Shown here: positions 8,138 through 16,940 of the stretch, piece by piece
How positions within the stretch are numbered: position 1 is the stretch's first letter
How the letters are laid out: every line of letters starts with the position of its first letter
NCBI RefSeq assembly: GCF_016785085.1
Contig: NZ_JAENHO010000008.1
Span: 496,001 to 560,000, forward strand
DNA from: Paractinoplanes lichenicola
Lineage (GTDB): Bacteria; Actinomycetota; Actinomycetes; Mycobacteriales; Micromonosporaceae
Length of the DNA: 64,000 nucleotides
Direction of reading: 5' to 3'
Made by a program: the position numbers and the translations under genes
Notes under the pieces: model-generated
The model's input: the letters and a program-made list of their open reading frames with translations, nothing else
Databases searched by the model: none
Told to the model about the DNA's origin: nothing

Positions 8138-8974
8138 CTAGCGGGCGAGCGCGGTGCTCGGGAGCCGGGCCGGAGCGTGCGCCGGGCGCGGCCGGGGGAT
8201 CGGGCTGCCGTGCGCGAACAGCGTCGGGCTGGCCGCCCGGCGCAGCACCCCGCGCGCGACCGAGCCCAGCAGGCCCGCGTCGTGCGAGCCGCGCGGGCCC
8301 AGCACCGTCACCCGGGCCCGGCCCGAGGCGCGGACCAGGGTCGGGGCGGCCGCGCCGGTGAGCAGCCTCGTCGTGAAGTCGGTCAGCTCGGGAACGGCGG
8401 CCACCGCCCGGTCCAGGATCTCGCGGCCCTCCTGCTCGCCGCCGGGCTGCTCGACCACGTGGGCCACCAGCACCGGCACGTTGCGGCGGGCGCCCTCCGC
8501 GGCGGCCTGGCGCAGGCCCAGCAGCGAGGTCTCGGAGCCGTCGACCGCGGCCAGGATCGGGCCGGCCTGGGGGCGCGGGCCGCGGGCGACCAGCACCGGG
8601 CACCAGGCCCGGGCCACCGTCTGCACCAGCACCGAGCCGGTCGGCAGCCAGGGCGTGGTGGCCAGGTCGTCGTCGCCCAGCACGAGCAGCTCGGCGGTGC
8701 GGCCCAGGCGCAGCAGCACCTGGTCGGGCAGGCCGTCGACGAGTTGTCCCGTCACCCGCACCCCGGGTGTGGAACGCTGGGCGGTGGCGACGGCGGCGTC
8801 GACGATCTGTGCCGCGGCCCCGCGTGCCCGGGGGTGGGACCAGGTGAAAACGTGCACGATCCGAAGTTCGCGGTCGCGCGAGACGGCTTCGCGGGCGGCC
8901 AGTCGCACGGCGGCGAGGCCTGCCGACGTGCCGGTGACACCCACGACAACGGGAGACGGACTCGGATCGGGCAT
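8138..8974 (-). CDS. Tandem universal stress protein (UspA family)
   Basis: A 278-residue protein with two Usp domains, residues about 8-135 and 140-265. The first begins VVVGVTGTSAGLAAVRLAA and the second ILAAVDGSETSLLGLRQAA. The first ends with TGSVLVQTVARAWCPVLVA and the second with GSVARGVLRRAASPTLFAHG, close to the ATP-binding G-x2-G-x9-G(S/T) signature, although the glycine spacing differs. Such proteins are cytoplasmic and linked to stress survival. GGAGGTG lies 6 bases before the ATG. It is 46 bases upstream of the GGDEF-EAL gene on the same strand and may share its transcript. Confidence 0.85.
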   Translation of the reverse strand: MPDPSPSPVVVGVTGTSAGLAAVRLAAREAVSRDRELRIVHVFTWSHPRARGAAAQIVDAAVATAQRSTPGVRVTGQLVDGLPDQVLLRLGRTAELLVLGDDDLATTPWLPTGSVLVQTVARAWCPVLVARGPRPQAGPILAAVDGSETSLLGLRQAAAEGARRNVPVLVAHVVEQPGGEQEGREILDRAVAAVPELTDFTTRLLTGAAAPTLVRASGRARVTVLGPRGSHDAGLLGSVARGVLRRAASPTLFAHGSPIPRPRPAHAPARLPSTALAR

Positions 8975-9137
8975 CGGGTTGCACCTCCGCGTTCGACTAC
9001 AACCATTATCTATACAAGGGCGCCACTCTTCGTGATCAATCCCTCAGCGGGGATCCGCCTGATGCCCCATTCAGGTTGAGGGTTTACGGTGAACTACAAA
9101 ATTTGTGGGACATCTGCCGGTGAAGTGAGGGAAATAC

Positions 9138-10421
9138 ATGACGGATGTCAAGCTCGACCACCCTGGCGGGCAGCTTTCGATGCCGGTACGCGAGGCGGTC
9201 GAGGGCCCCGGCGGCATCGACGTCAGTGCCCTCCTGAAGGAGACCGGCTTCGTCACTCTGGACCAGGGTTTCGTCAACACCGCCTCGACCACGTCGACGA
9301 TCACCTATATCGATGGTGACGCCGGCATTCTCCGCTACCGCGGATATCCGATCGAGCAGCTGGCCGAGCGGTCGTCGTTCCTCGAGGTCTCGTACCTTTT
9401 GATGCACGACGCGCTGCCGACGCCGCAGCAGCTCAAGGACTTCGCCGACAAGATCCGGGTGCACACGCTCCTGCAGGAGGAGATGCGCACCTTCTTCTCC
9501 GGCTTCCCACGCGACGCGCACCCGATGGCCGTGCTCTCCTCGGCCACCACCGCGCTGTCGACGTTCTACCAGGACGCGCTCGACCCGCTCGACCCCGAGC
9601 AGGTCGAGATCTCCGGCATCCGGCTGATGGCGAAGCTTCCGACCATCGCGGCGTACGCGTACAAGAAGTCGATCGGCCACCCCCTGCCGTACCCGGACAA
9701 CAGCCTGGACTACGTCGACAACTTCCTGCGGATGACGTTCGGCCTGCCGACCGTGCAGTACAACGTCGACCCCAAGATCGCCAAGATCCTGGACATGCTG
9801 TTCATCCTGCACGCCGATCACGAGCAGAACTGCTCGACGTCGTCGGTCCGGCTGGTCGGCTCGGCGCAGGCCAACCTGTTCGCCTCGGTCTCGGCCGGCA
9901 TCAACGCGCTCTCCGGCCCGCTGCACGGCGGGGCCAACGCGGCGGTGCTCGAGATGCTCGAGCAGATCCGCAAGGACGGCGGCGACGTCGCCTCGTTCGT
10001 CACGCGAGTGAAGAATAAGGAAAAGGGCGTCAAGCTCATGGGCTTCGGCCACCGGGTCTACAAGAATTACGACCCGCGGGCCGCCATCGTCAAGAAGGCC
10101 GCGCAGGAGATGCTGGCGACCCTCGACAAGCCCGACCCGCTGCTCGAGATCGCGTTCCAGCTCGAGGAGATCGCGCTCAACGACGAGTACTTCGTCTCGC
10201 GCAAGCTCTATCCGAACGTGGACTTCTACACGGGCCTCATCTACAAGGCGATGGGCTTCCCGACCAAGATGTTCACGGTGCTGTTCGCGATCGGCCGCCT
10301 GCCCGGCTGGATCGCGCAGTGGACCGAGATGATGAACGACCCGGCCAACAAGATCGGCCGGCCGCGGCAGCTCTACACGGGCGCCCCGGAGCGCGAGTTC
10401 GTCGCGATCGACAAGCGCTGA
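9138..10421 (+). CDS. gltA: Citrate synthase (type II)
   Basis: A 427-residue protein of the hexameric bacterial citrate synthase family; it condenses oxaloacetate with acetyl-CoA in the TCA cycle. Key segments: LHADHEQNCSTSSVR with an active-site His, MGFGHRVYKNYDPRA with the second active-site His, and an Asp-containing LYPNVDFYTGL. Length is normal. The start ATG follows GTGAGGGAAATAC. The gene stands alone, followed by a strong terminator. A paralogue elsewhere in the genome is possible, so the symbol names the function only. Confidence 0.94.
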   Translation: MTDVKLDHPGGQLSMPVREAVEGPGGIDVSALLKETGFVTLDQGFVNTASTTSTITYIDGDAGILRYRGYPIEQLAERSSFLEVSYLLMHDALPTPQQLKDFADKIRVHTLLQEEMRTFFSGFPRDAHPMAVLSSATTALSTFYQDALDPLDPEQVEISGIRLMAKLPTIAAYAYKKSIGHPLPYPDNSLDYVDNFLRMTFGLPTVQYNVDPKIAKILDMLFILHADHEQNCSTSSVRLVGSAQANLFASVSAGINALSGPLHGGANAAVLEMLEQIRKDGGDVASFVTRVKNKEKGVKLMGFGHRVYKNYDPRAAIVKKAAQEMLATLDKPDPLLEIAFQLEEIALNDEYFVSRKLYPNVDFYTGLIYKAMGFPTKMFTVLFAIGRLPGWIAQWTEMMNDPANKIGRPRQLYTGAPEREFVAIDKR

Positions 10422-10423
10422 CA

Positions 10424-10472
10424 AGTTCGTACGAACTATCGACGCCCCGCCGGATTTCCGGCGGGGCGTTTT
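10424..10472 (+). terminator. Intrinsic terminator of gltA, preceded by a 14-bp perfect palindrome
   Basis: A GC-rich hairpin at 10442-10469 (ACGCCCCGCCGG, short loop, CCGGCGGGGCGT) is followed by TTTT, a classical Rho-independent terminator. Immediately before it, 10424-10437 is the self-complementary AGTTCGTACGAACT, starting 3 bases after the gltA stop. The palindrome may be part of the terminator region or a protein site. Confidence 0.85.
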
Positions 10473-10486
10473 CGTAACATCGGGGC

Positions 10487-12316
10487 ATGGAGACGTTGGA
10501 GTTTCAAGCCGAGGCCCGGCAACTGCTGCAGTTGATGGTCCACTCGATCTATTCGAACAAGGACATCTTCCTGCGCGAGCTGATCTCGAACGCCTCGGAC
10601 GCGCTGGACAAGCTGCGCCTGGCCACCCTCCAGGACGGCCTCGAGGCCGACGCCACCGACCTGCACATCGAGCTGGCCGCCGACAAGGAGGCGCGCACGC
10701 TGACGGTGCGCGACAACGGCATCGGCATGACCCGCGACGAGGTCGTCGAGCTGATCGGCACGATCGCCAAGTCGGGCACGGCCGAGCTGCTGGCCAAGCT
10801 GCGCGAGGCGAAGGAGAGCCCGGAGCTGATCGGCCAGTTCGGCGTCGGGTTCTACTCGACGTTCATGGTGGCCGACAAGGTCGAGCTGGTGACGCGCAAG
10901 GCCGGCACCGAGGGGCACGGCACCCGCTGGGAGTCCGGCGGCGAGGGCACGTTCACGATCGACGACGCGCCCGACGCGCCGGTCGGCACCACCGTCACCG
11001 TCCACCTTCGCCCCACCGACGAGGAGGACGCGCTCTACGACTACACGGACGACTGGAAGATCCGTGAGATCGTCAAGAAGTACTCGGACTTCATCGCGTT
11101 CCCCATCAAGATGGGCGACGACACGCTCAACTCGATGAAGGCGCTCTGGGCGCGGCCCCGCTCCGAGGTGTCCGACGAGGAATACCACGAGTTCTACCGG
11201 CACATCAGCCACGACTGGTCCGAGCCGCTCGAGATCATCAACATGAAGGCCGAGGGCACGTTCGAGTACGAGGCCCTGCTGTTCCTGCCGTCGCGGGCCC
11301 CGCACGACCTGTTCCAGCGCGACTCCCGGCACGGCCTGCAGCTCTACGTCAAGCGCGTCTTCATCATGGACGACAGCCGCGAGCTGATCCCGGACTACCT
11401 GCGCTTCGTCAAGGGCGTGGTCGACGCGGCCGACCTGTCGCTGAACATCTCGCGCGAGATCCTGCAGCAGGACAGGCACATCCAGATGATCCGCCGGCGC
11501 CTGGTCAAGAAGGTGCTGTCGACCATCAAGGACCTGCGCAACAACAACGCGGAGAAGTACGCGACGTTCTGGCGCGAGTTCGGCCGCGCCCTCAAGGAGG
11601 GCCTGCTCAACGACCAGGACAACCAGAAGGCCATCCTCGACGTCTCGACGTTCGCGTCCACGGCGGGCACCGAGCCGACCACCCTCGCCGCGTACATCGA
11701 GCGGATGAAGGAGGGTCAGGAGGAGATCTACTACCTGACCGGTGACAGCCGCTCGCAGGTGGAGAACTCGCCGCACATGGAGGCGTTCCAGCAGCAGGGG
11801 TACGAGGTATTGATCCTGACCGACCCGGTCGACGAGATCTGGGTCGAGGCCGTCCCCGACTACGACGGCAAGAAGCTGCAGTCCATCGCGCGCGGCTCGG
11901 TCGACCTGCCCAAGGACAAGGAGGAGCCGGAGCCCGAGGGCGACTTCGCGCCGCTGCTGACCTTCCTCAAGGAGCAGCTGACCGAGCAGATCAAGGACGT
12001 CCGCCTGTCGCACCGCCTGATCAGCTCGCCCGCGTGCCTGGTCAGCGACACCGACGACATCACGCCCGCGCTCGAGAAGATGTATCGCGCGATGGGGCAG
12101 GAGGGCCCGCGGGTCAAGCGGATCCTCGAGCTCAACCCGGGTCACCCGCTGGTCAGCGGTCTGCGCACGGCGTTCGAGGAGCGGGCCGACGACCCGGCGC
12201 TGCCCGAGACGGCCGAGCTGCTCTACGGCACGGCGCTGCTGGCCGAGGGCGGCGACCTGGAGGACCCGGCGCGCTTCGCCAAGCTGCTGGCCGAGCGCCT
12301 GGCCAAGACGGTCTAA
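10487..12316 (+). CDS. htpG: Molecular chaperone HtpG (Hsp90)
   Basis: A 609-residue protein covering full-length bacterial Hsp90. The GHKL ATPase domain is at residues about 1-210, with RELISNASDALDKLR, VRDNGIGMTRDE and IGQFGVGFYS, the nucleotide-binding motifs. The middle domain carries the conserved SREILQQ segment near residue 325, and the C-terminal dimerisation domain follows. It folds client proteins in the cytoplasm in an ATP-driven cycle. The start is 15 bases after the gltA terminator. The stop overlaps that of the convergent sugar kinase gene by 4 bases. Confidence 0.95.
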   Translation: METLEFQAEARQLLQLMVHSIYSNKDIFLRELISNASDALDKLRLATLQDGLEADATDLHIELAADKEARTLTVRDNGIGMTRDEVVELIGTIAKSGTAELLAKLREAKESPELIGQFGVGFYSTFMVADKVELVTRKAGTEGHGTRWESGGEGTFTIDDAPDAPVGTTVTVHLRPTDEEDALYDYTDDWKIREIVKKYSDFIAFPIKMGDDTLNSMKALWARPRSEVSDEEYHEFYRHISHDWSEPLEIINMKAEGTFEYEALLFLPSRAPHDLFQRDSRHGLQLYVKRVFIMDDSRELIPDYLRFVKGVVDAADLSLNISREILQQDRHIQMIRRRLVKKVLSTIKDLRNNNAEKYATFWREFGRALKEGLLNDQDNQKAILDVSTFASTAGTEPTTLAAYIERMKEGQEEIYYLTGDSRSQVENSPHMEAFQQQGYEVLILTDPVDEIWVEAVPDYDGKKLQSIARGSVDLPKDKEEPEPEGDFAPLLTFLKEQLTEQIKDVRLSHRLISSPACLVSDTDDITPALEKMYRAMGQEGPRVKRILELNPGHPLVSGLRTAFEERADDPALPETAELLYGTALLAEGGDLEDPARFAKLLAERLAKTV

Positions 12317-13110
12317 AGCTCGTCCAGCCAGCTTCTGGGGCCGGGGTGCTGAACGCGCACCCCGGCCACCCGGATCGCCTCGGTGATCGCGTCCCGCATG
12401 GGTTTTCCGGCGTGCAGCGCGTAGGCGAGAGCGCCGTGGAAGGCGTCGCCGGCGCCCGCGGTGTCGAGCGCCTCGACGGGCGGGACTTCGATCTCTTCGG
12501 TGTGGCCGTCCCGTGTCCAGGTCACCGGGGCGGGGCCGTGGGTGACGATCACGTCGGGGGCGGTGAGGCCATCCAGAGAGCGGAACGCGGCCGAGCAGGC
12601 GACCACGTCGGCGTGCGGGAGGATGTCGGCGAAGACGGGCCGCCAGGTTCCGGCGTCGACCACGAGTGTGCGCGCGGCCCGGGCGGCGGCCACTGCCAGC
12701 ACGGGGTGATGCCCGTCGACCAGCGTCAGCTCCGCGTCGGGCAAACCTTCCCCCGGTACGCGGAACGACCGGTCACCGGCGTTGCGGCTGACGATCGTGC
12801 GCTCGCCCGTGCCGTTGACCACGATGACGGTCGAGACTGGTGGCAACCCCTCGGAATCTTGGGCCGCGTCCACGAGGCGTACGTCATGGGTCTCTAGATC
12901 TTGCCGGATGAGGGCGCCCAGCGGATGCGTGCCGATGGCCGTGACCAAAGTGACCGGCGCGCCCAGGGCGGCCGCCGTGATCGCGGCGTTGAGGGCCGGA
13001 CCGCCCGCGGCGACCTCGGCCGAGCGGGCCTGCGCCTTCTCGTCCACGCCGGGCACCCGATCGACCCGATAGACGAGGTCGACGGTGGCCAGCCCGACGC
13101 AGAGGATCAT
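12313..13110 (-). CDS. PfkB/ribokinase-family sugar kinase
   Basis: A 265-residue protein. It begins MILCVGLATVDLVYRVDRVP, the first PfkB strand, has the AAGGPALNAA segment of the sugar site and ends with TAGAGDAFHGALAYAL, which holds the GAGD anion hole and catalytic Asp. It phosphorylates a sugar or nucleoside; similarity to ketohexokinase and ribokinase is general and the substrate is not clear. The ATG overlaps the stop of the EVE gene by 4 bases (ATGA), so the two are coupled. The open frame continues upstream, but that part is a shadow of the EVE gene. Confidence 0.85.
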   Translation of the reverse strand: MILCVGLATVDLVYRVDRVPGVDEKAQARSAEVAAGGPALNAAITAAALGAPVTLVTAIGTHPLGALIRQDLETHDVRLVDAAQDSEGLPPVSTVIVVNGTGERTIVSRNAGDRSFRVPGEGLPDAELTLVDGHHPVLAVAAARAARTLVVDAGTWRPVFADILPHADVVACSAAFRSLDGLTAPDVIVTHGPAPVTWTRDGHTEEIEVPPVEALDTAGAGDAFHGALAYALHAGKPMRDAITEAIRVAGVRVQHPGPRSWLDEL

Positions 13111-13553
13111 TCCGCGACCGAGCGTACCGCCTCCCGGAGCGCGGTGGCGCCGGCTGCCGCGAGGGCCGCGGCGCCCCGGACCGTCGCCGCGACGAACTGG
13201 TGCTCGGGCGGGATGCGTTCGACGATGGCCTGCCACTGCGCGGGGGTGAGCGGGAACGGGTTGCTGCCGCCGGCCATGCGCAGGATGAGCGCGTCCGAGA
13301 ACCGCTGATCGTTCTTGAGCGTCTCGCGCGGGATTGGCCGGCTCGCGAACTCGCGCGTGAAGTGGACGCCGATCACCGAGTCGTGCGGGGCGTCGACGAT
13401 TGTGCCAACCGCCGCCACGCCGCCGCCGGGACCGCTGTGCCACAGGGCCACGTCGTCGCCCGCGGTGATCAGCTCCCGGTAGCGTCGGACGGTCCAGTCG
13501 CCGCTGCCGCACGCGCCGCGGGCCGGATTGTGCTGGAGAAGCCAGTGCGCCAT
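13107..13553 (-). CDS. EVE-domain protein
   Basis: A 148-residue protein. MAHWLLQHNPARG, then WTVRRYRELITAGDDVALWHSG and IRETL-like segments match the EVE fold, a PUA-related domain that in known members reads modified bases in DNA or RNA. Residues 1-130 are the domain; the tail is Ala-rich. It is coupled by a 4-base overlap to the sugar kinase. Some EVE proteins accompany restriction systems, but no such genes are here. The ligand is unknown. Confidence 0.75.
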   Translation of the reverse strand: MAHWLLQHNPARGACGSGDWTVRRYRELITAGDDVALWHSGPGGGVAAVGTIVDAPHDSVIGVHFTREFASRPIPRETLKNDQRFSDALILRMAGGSNPFPLTPAQWQAIVERIPPEHQFVAATVRGAAALAAAGATALREAVRSVAE

Positions 13554-13580
13554 CTGGTCAGTCTGGTCAGCCGGGGGCGG

Positions 13581-13736
13581 TCAGGTTGCCAGTTCGCGCA
13601 CGAATACCCCGATGTTGCGGAAGACCTCGGCGATGCCGTCGCCGATGCCCTGCGCGATCTCGGAGGCCGGACCGGGGTTCGTGCCGATGTAGAAGATGAT
13701 GAGGACGAGCACGATCCAGCCGAGGGCTTTCTTCAT
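13581..13736 (-). CDS. 51-residue single-pass membrane protein
   Basis: The frame has GGAAGGAG 9 bases before the ATG. It begins MKKALGWIVLVLIIFYIG, a single hydrophobic helix after two lysines, followed by an amphipathic helix (SEIAQGIGDGIAEVFRNIG) and a charged end. The pattern fits a small inner-membrane protein with a peripheral helix. No function known. It stands alone between the EVE and amidohydrolase genes. Confidence 0.65.
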   Translation of the reverse strand: MKKALGWIVLVLIIFYIGTNPGPASEIAQGIGDGIAEVFRNIGVFVRELAT

Positions 13737-13811
13737 CAGAAATGGCTCCTTCCGCGACCGGGCGTGTGCCTACATGATCGTGGCACGTCCGCGCACGCGT
13801 TTCGTGCACCT

Positions 13812-14654
13812 TCACCCGCGCGGCGCGAACAACGCTTGCGCATTCCACCAGCAGACGGCGTTCAACCATTCATCGCCCAGCTCCAATCGGGCCAGCGACT
13901 CGATCTGGTGCTCGTACGGATACGGAATGTTGGGGAAGTCGCTGCCCAGCAGCACCTTGCCGGCCAGGCCGAGAGCGCGCAGCCGCGGTCGCAGGTCGCG
14001 CGGGAACGGCGCCATCCGCTCGAAGAAGTCGGTGAAAGCCATCGTGGTGTCGAGCCGGACCTGCTCGTAGCGCTCGGCCAGCTCGAGAAAGCCCTCATAT
14101 TCGGGCGCCCCGGCGTGCGCGATGATGACGCTCAGCCGCGGATGCTTGCGCAGGACGTCGCCGATCGGGCCCGGCCCGGTGAACCCGGCGGCCACCGGAC
14201 CCGACCCGGCGTGCACCACCACCGGCGCCCCCGCCTCGGCCATCAGCCCCCACACGGGATCGAGCTCGGCCAAGCGGGGGTCGAACCCGCCGACCTGCAG
14301 GTGCAGCTTCCAGATCCGCGCCCCACGATCAAGAGCCGCTTGCGCGTACGCCGTCACGCCGGGCTCGGGGAAGAAAGTGGCACTGGGCAGGCAGCCGGGG
14401 GTGCGCTCGGCGAACGCGAGCGTCCACTCGTTGAGGTCGGCCGCCATGTCCGGGCGGTGCGCGTACGCGAGCGCGCTGAACATCTGGACGTTCAACTTCC
14501 TGAGCGTTTCGACGCGTTCCTGCTCGCTCCCGCGATACGTGATCGGCCACGGCCGGCCGATCAGCGGGCCGGCCTGGTCGAAGTGATCCCATACCCGGCG
14601 CTGCATGCGCGGGGGCAGGAAGTGAGTGTGCACGTCGGCGAGGCGCTCGATCAC
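13812..14654 (-). CDS. Amidohydrolase 2 family metal-dependent hydrolase
   Basis: A 280-residue TIM-barrel hydrolase. DVHTHFLPPRM near the N-terminus gives the HxH metal ligands, VVVHAGSGP the third strand His, SVIIAHAGAPEYEGF the fourth, and VLLGSDFPN the catalytic Asp. This matches the amidohydrolase 2 group (relatives act as decarboxylases or lactonases on small carboxylic acids). The substrate is not evident. It is transcribed away from the MFS exporter gene, with a 53-base shared upstream region. Confidence 0.82.
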   Translation of the reverse strand: MIERLADVHTHFLPPRMQRRVWDHFDQAGPLIGRPWPITYRGSEQERVETLRKLNVQMFSALAYAHRPDMAADLNEWTLAFAERTPGCLPSATFFPEPGVTAYAQAALDRGARIWKLHLQVGGFDPRLAELDPVWGLMAEAGAPVVVHAGSGPVAAGFTGPGPIGDVLRKHPRLSVIIAHAGAPEYEGFLELAERYEQVRLDTTMAFTDFFERMAPFPRDLRPRLRALGLAGKVLLGSDFPNIPYPYEHQIESLARLELGDEWLNAVCWWNAQALFAPRG

Positions 14655-14670
14655 ACTGCGAGCCTACATC

Positions 14671-14696
14671 TTGACAGCTGCTATTAAATGACAGCT
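14671..14696. promoter_or_regulatory. Promoter/operator region of the MFS-TetR operon
   Basis: TTGACA at 14671-14676 is a good -35 element. TGACAGCT occurs twice (14672-14679 and 14689-14696), 17 bp apart. The region lies 12-37 bases before the MFS start in an AT-rich gap. A TetR regulator is encoded by the second gene of the operon, so the repeat is a plausible operator. Untested inference. Confidence 0.4.
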
Positions 14697-14707
14697 ACTC
14701 TCAAATT

Positions 14708-16204
14708 ATGGTTACTTCCACTTCGCGCTGGTACGCGCTCGCCGCGATGGCCCTGAGCACCCTCGCGGTCGGCCTCGACACGACCGTGCTCAGCGTCGCG
14801 CTGCCCACCCTGGCCCGTGATCTCGACGCCTCCACCGGTGACCTGCAGTGGTTCACCACCGCCTACCTGCTCGTGCTGGCGGCCGCGCTGCTGCCGGCCG
14901 GGCTGCTGGGCGACCGGCTCGGCCGCAAACGCCTGCTGATCGGGGCCCTGGTGCTCTTCGGTGCGGCGTCGGTCGCCTGTGCGTACGCGCAGACCTCGGG
15001 TCAGCTGATCGCCGCCCGCGCCGTCCTCGGCCTGGGCGCGGCGGTGATCATGCCGCTGTCCGGGGCCGTGCTGACCACGCTGTTCGACAACCGGGAACGC
15101 GGCCGGGCCATGTCGATCTGGGTGACCGCGAGCGCGCTCGGCATCCCGCTCGGCCCGCTGCTGGGCGGCTGGCTGCTCGACAACTTCTGGTGGGGCTCGG
15201 TCTTCCTGATCAACGTGCCGGTGGTGATCGCCGGGGTGGTGGCGCTGGCGCTCTGGCTGCCCTCGTCGCGGGGCGAGTCCTCGCGGATCGACGTCGCCGG
15301 CATGCTGCTGTCGGCCGCCGGGCTGGTCGGCATCACGTACGGGATCATCGAGGCCGGCTCGCGCGGCTGGACCGACCCGCGCTCGCTGCTCACCATCGCG
15401 GCCGGAATCGTGCTGCTCGTCGTCTTCGTGCTGTGGCAGCGGCGGGCCGCGTCACCGCTGGTCGACCTCGCGCTGTTCCGCAACCGCGCCTTCACGGGCG
15501 GGGCGGTGCTGGCCACTGTGGCCAGCTTCGCGATGCTCGGGCTGCTGTTCTCGCTGCCCCAGCTGTTCTCGGCCGTCGGCGGGCACGACGCGTTCGGCTC
15601 GGGAATCCGGCTGCTCCCGGTGATCGGCGGGCTGATCGTGGGCGCCCGCGCAGGGGAGAAGCTGGCCGCCGCGCTGGGGGCTCGGCTGGTGATCGCGGGC
15701 GGGCTGCTGGCGATCGCGGTCGCGTCGGTGCTGGGCGCCCAGACGTCGGCCACCACCGGGTACGGATACATCGCCGTGTGGATCACGTTGACCGGCCTCG
15801 GGCTGGGACTGACCATGCCACCCGCCCTGAACGCGGCGATCGGCGCGCTGACCCCCGCCCGGGCCGGCATCGGGAACGCGCTGCTGCAGGCGTTGCGCCA
15901 GGTCGGCGGGGCCGTGGGGGTGGCCGTGCTGGGGACCGTGCTCAACTCGGCCTACCGCTCGCACGTGCCCGGCTCGGCTCCCGCTGCCGTGCGCGAGAGC
16001 GTCACCTCGGGCGTCTCGGTGGCGGCGCAGACCGGGGATGCCGGGCTCGGGCAATCCGTTCGAGAGGCTTTCACGTACGGGATGGATCGGTCTCTGCTCG
16101 TCGCCGGGGCGCTGGCCCTGGCCGGTGTGGTGCTCGCGCTCGTGATGATGCCCGCGCGGCCCGCGGAGGACCAGCCGGAGGTTTTGGCAGAATCGCTGGT
16201 ATGA
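14708..16204 (+). CDS. MFS drug exporter, DHA2 (14-helix) family
   Basis: A 498-residue membrane protein with about 14 hydrophobic segments. Motif A of the major facilitator family is visible as LLGDRLGRKRLLIG after helix 2, and motif C-like sequence SALGIPLGPLLGGWLL in helix 5, typical of proton-driven antiporters. D24 in VGLDTTVLSVALPTL matches the acidic residue of motif D1. Relatives export hydrophobic cations and antibiotics. The stop overlaps the start of the TetR gene (ATGA), a common regulator-pump arrangement. Confidence 0.9.
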   Translation: MVTSTSRWYALAAMALSTLAVGLDTTVLSVALPTLARDLDASTGDLQWFTTAYLLVLAAALLPAGLLGDRLGRKRLLIGALVLFGAASVACAYAQTSGQLIAARAVLGLGAAVIMPLSGAVLTTLFDNRERGRAMSIWVTASALGIPLGPLLGGWLLDNFWWGSVFLINVPVVIAGVVALALWLPSSRGESSRIDVAGMLLSAAGLVGITYGIIEAGSRGWTDPRSLLTIAAGIVLLVVFVLWQRRAASPLVDLALFRNRAFTGGAVLATVASFAMLGLLFSLPQLFSAVGGHDAFGSGIRLLPVIGGLIVGARAGEKLAAALGARLVIAGGLLAIAVASVLGAQTSATTGYGYIAVWITLTGLGLGLTMPPALNAAIGALTPARAGIGNALLQALRQVGGAVGVAVLGTVLNSAYRSHVPGSAPAAVRESVTSGVSVAAQTGDAGLGQSVREAFTYGMDRSLLVAGALALAGVVLALVMMPARPAEDQPEVLAESLV

Positions 16205-16830
16205 CGTCAGACGCTCGTGCCGCCGCCGTCCCTCCCGCGGCGGCCGGACTTCGCGAGCGCAAAAAGGCGAAGACGCGCGCGACGATCCGTGCCGTGGCGA
16301 TGCAGCTGTTCACTTCCCAGGGCTACGCGGCCACCACGGTCGAGCAGATCGCCGAGTCGGCCGAGGTCTCGCCGAGCACCTTCTTCCGTTACTTCCCGAC
16401 GAAGGAAGACGTGGTCGTGACCGACGACTACGACCCACTGATCATCGAGGCCATCCGGGCCCAGCCGCCCGAGACGCCAGTGGCCGACGCGGTGCTGCTC
16501 GGCATGCGCCAGGTCTTCGAGCGCCTCACCGAGCAGGAATGGGACAGCGAACGGCGCCGTCAGGAGCTGTTTCGCAGCGTGCCCGAACTGCTGGCCCGTC
16601 AGCTGCAGGCCACCGTGGCGGCCGTCGAGATGCTGACCGGGGTGATCGCCGAACGCCTGGGGGTGCCGCCCACCGACTTCGGCGCCCGCGCGCTGGCCGG
16701 GGCGTTCGTGGGAGTGTCGCTGACATTCCTGCCGCCGGGCCGGCCGCACCACTTCGACTCGCACGACTTCGACAACGTCCGCGAAGCCTTGATCGGGCTG
16801 CGGACCCATCTGGAGCCGTTGCAGCCCTGA
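16201..16830 (+). CDS. TetR-family transcriptional regulator
   Basis: A 209-residue protein. The N-terminal HTH is at residues about 20-67 (RATIRAVAMQLFTSQGYAAT, TVEQIAESAEVSPSTFFRYF, then PTKEDVV), a standard TetR signature. The rest is a helical ligand-binding domain. The ATG overlaps the MFS stop by 4 bases, so it is very probably the autoregulated repressor of the pump. The ligand is not known. Confidence 0.9.
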   Translation: MTSDARAAAVPPAAAGLRERKKAKTRATIRAVAMQLFTSQGYAATTVEQIAESAEVSPSTFFRYFPTKEDVVVTDDYDPLIIEAIRAQPPETPVADAVLLGMRQVFERLTEQEWDSERRRQELFRSVPELLARQLQATVAAVEMLTGVIAERLGVPPTDFGARALAGAFVGVSLTFLPPGRPHHFDSHDFDNVREALIGLRTHLEPLQP

Positions 16831-16865
16831 CCGCCGCTCCGCCCGGGCTATGGCGTCACGGGGCA

Positions 16866-16940
16866 TTGTCAGTGGCGCGGCGTGGGCGGTTTTGTCAGTG
16901 GCGCGGCGCGGGCGGTTTTGTCAGTAGCGCGGCGCGGGCC
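16866..16940. repeat. Three tandem 26-bp repeats at the end of the FUSC gene
   Basis: A unit beginning TTGTCAGTGGCGCGGCG and continuing GGGCGG occurs at 16866, 16892 and 16918 with few changes. Because 26 is not a multiple of 3, each copy places the same TGA (tca on the plus strand) in a different frame on the minus strand. The FUSC gene uses the one at 16895. Confidence 0.75.

Noticed and set aside
5511..8984. A 1,157-residue minus-strand open frame across the GGDEF-EAL and stress-protein genes.
   Set aside because: It is Arg/Gly/Pro/Ala-rich, lacks motifs, and lies out of frame with two genes with full motif sets. A GC-bias artefact.
10424..10437. 14-bp perfect palindrome AGTTCGTACGAACT considered as an attachment or integration site.
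   Set aside because: No integrase or second copy of the sequence is nearby; it precedes a normal intrinsic terminator.
13111..13512. Extended N-terminus for the sugar kinase to 13512.
   Set aside because: The PfkB fold begins exactly at 13110 and the upstream part is a shadow of the EVE gene, which is coupled by ATGA.
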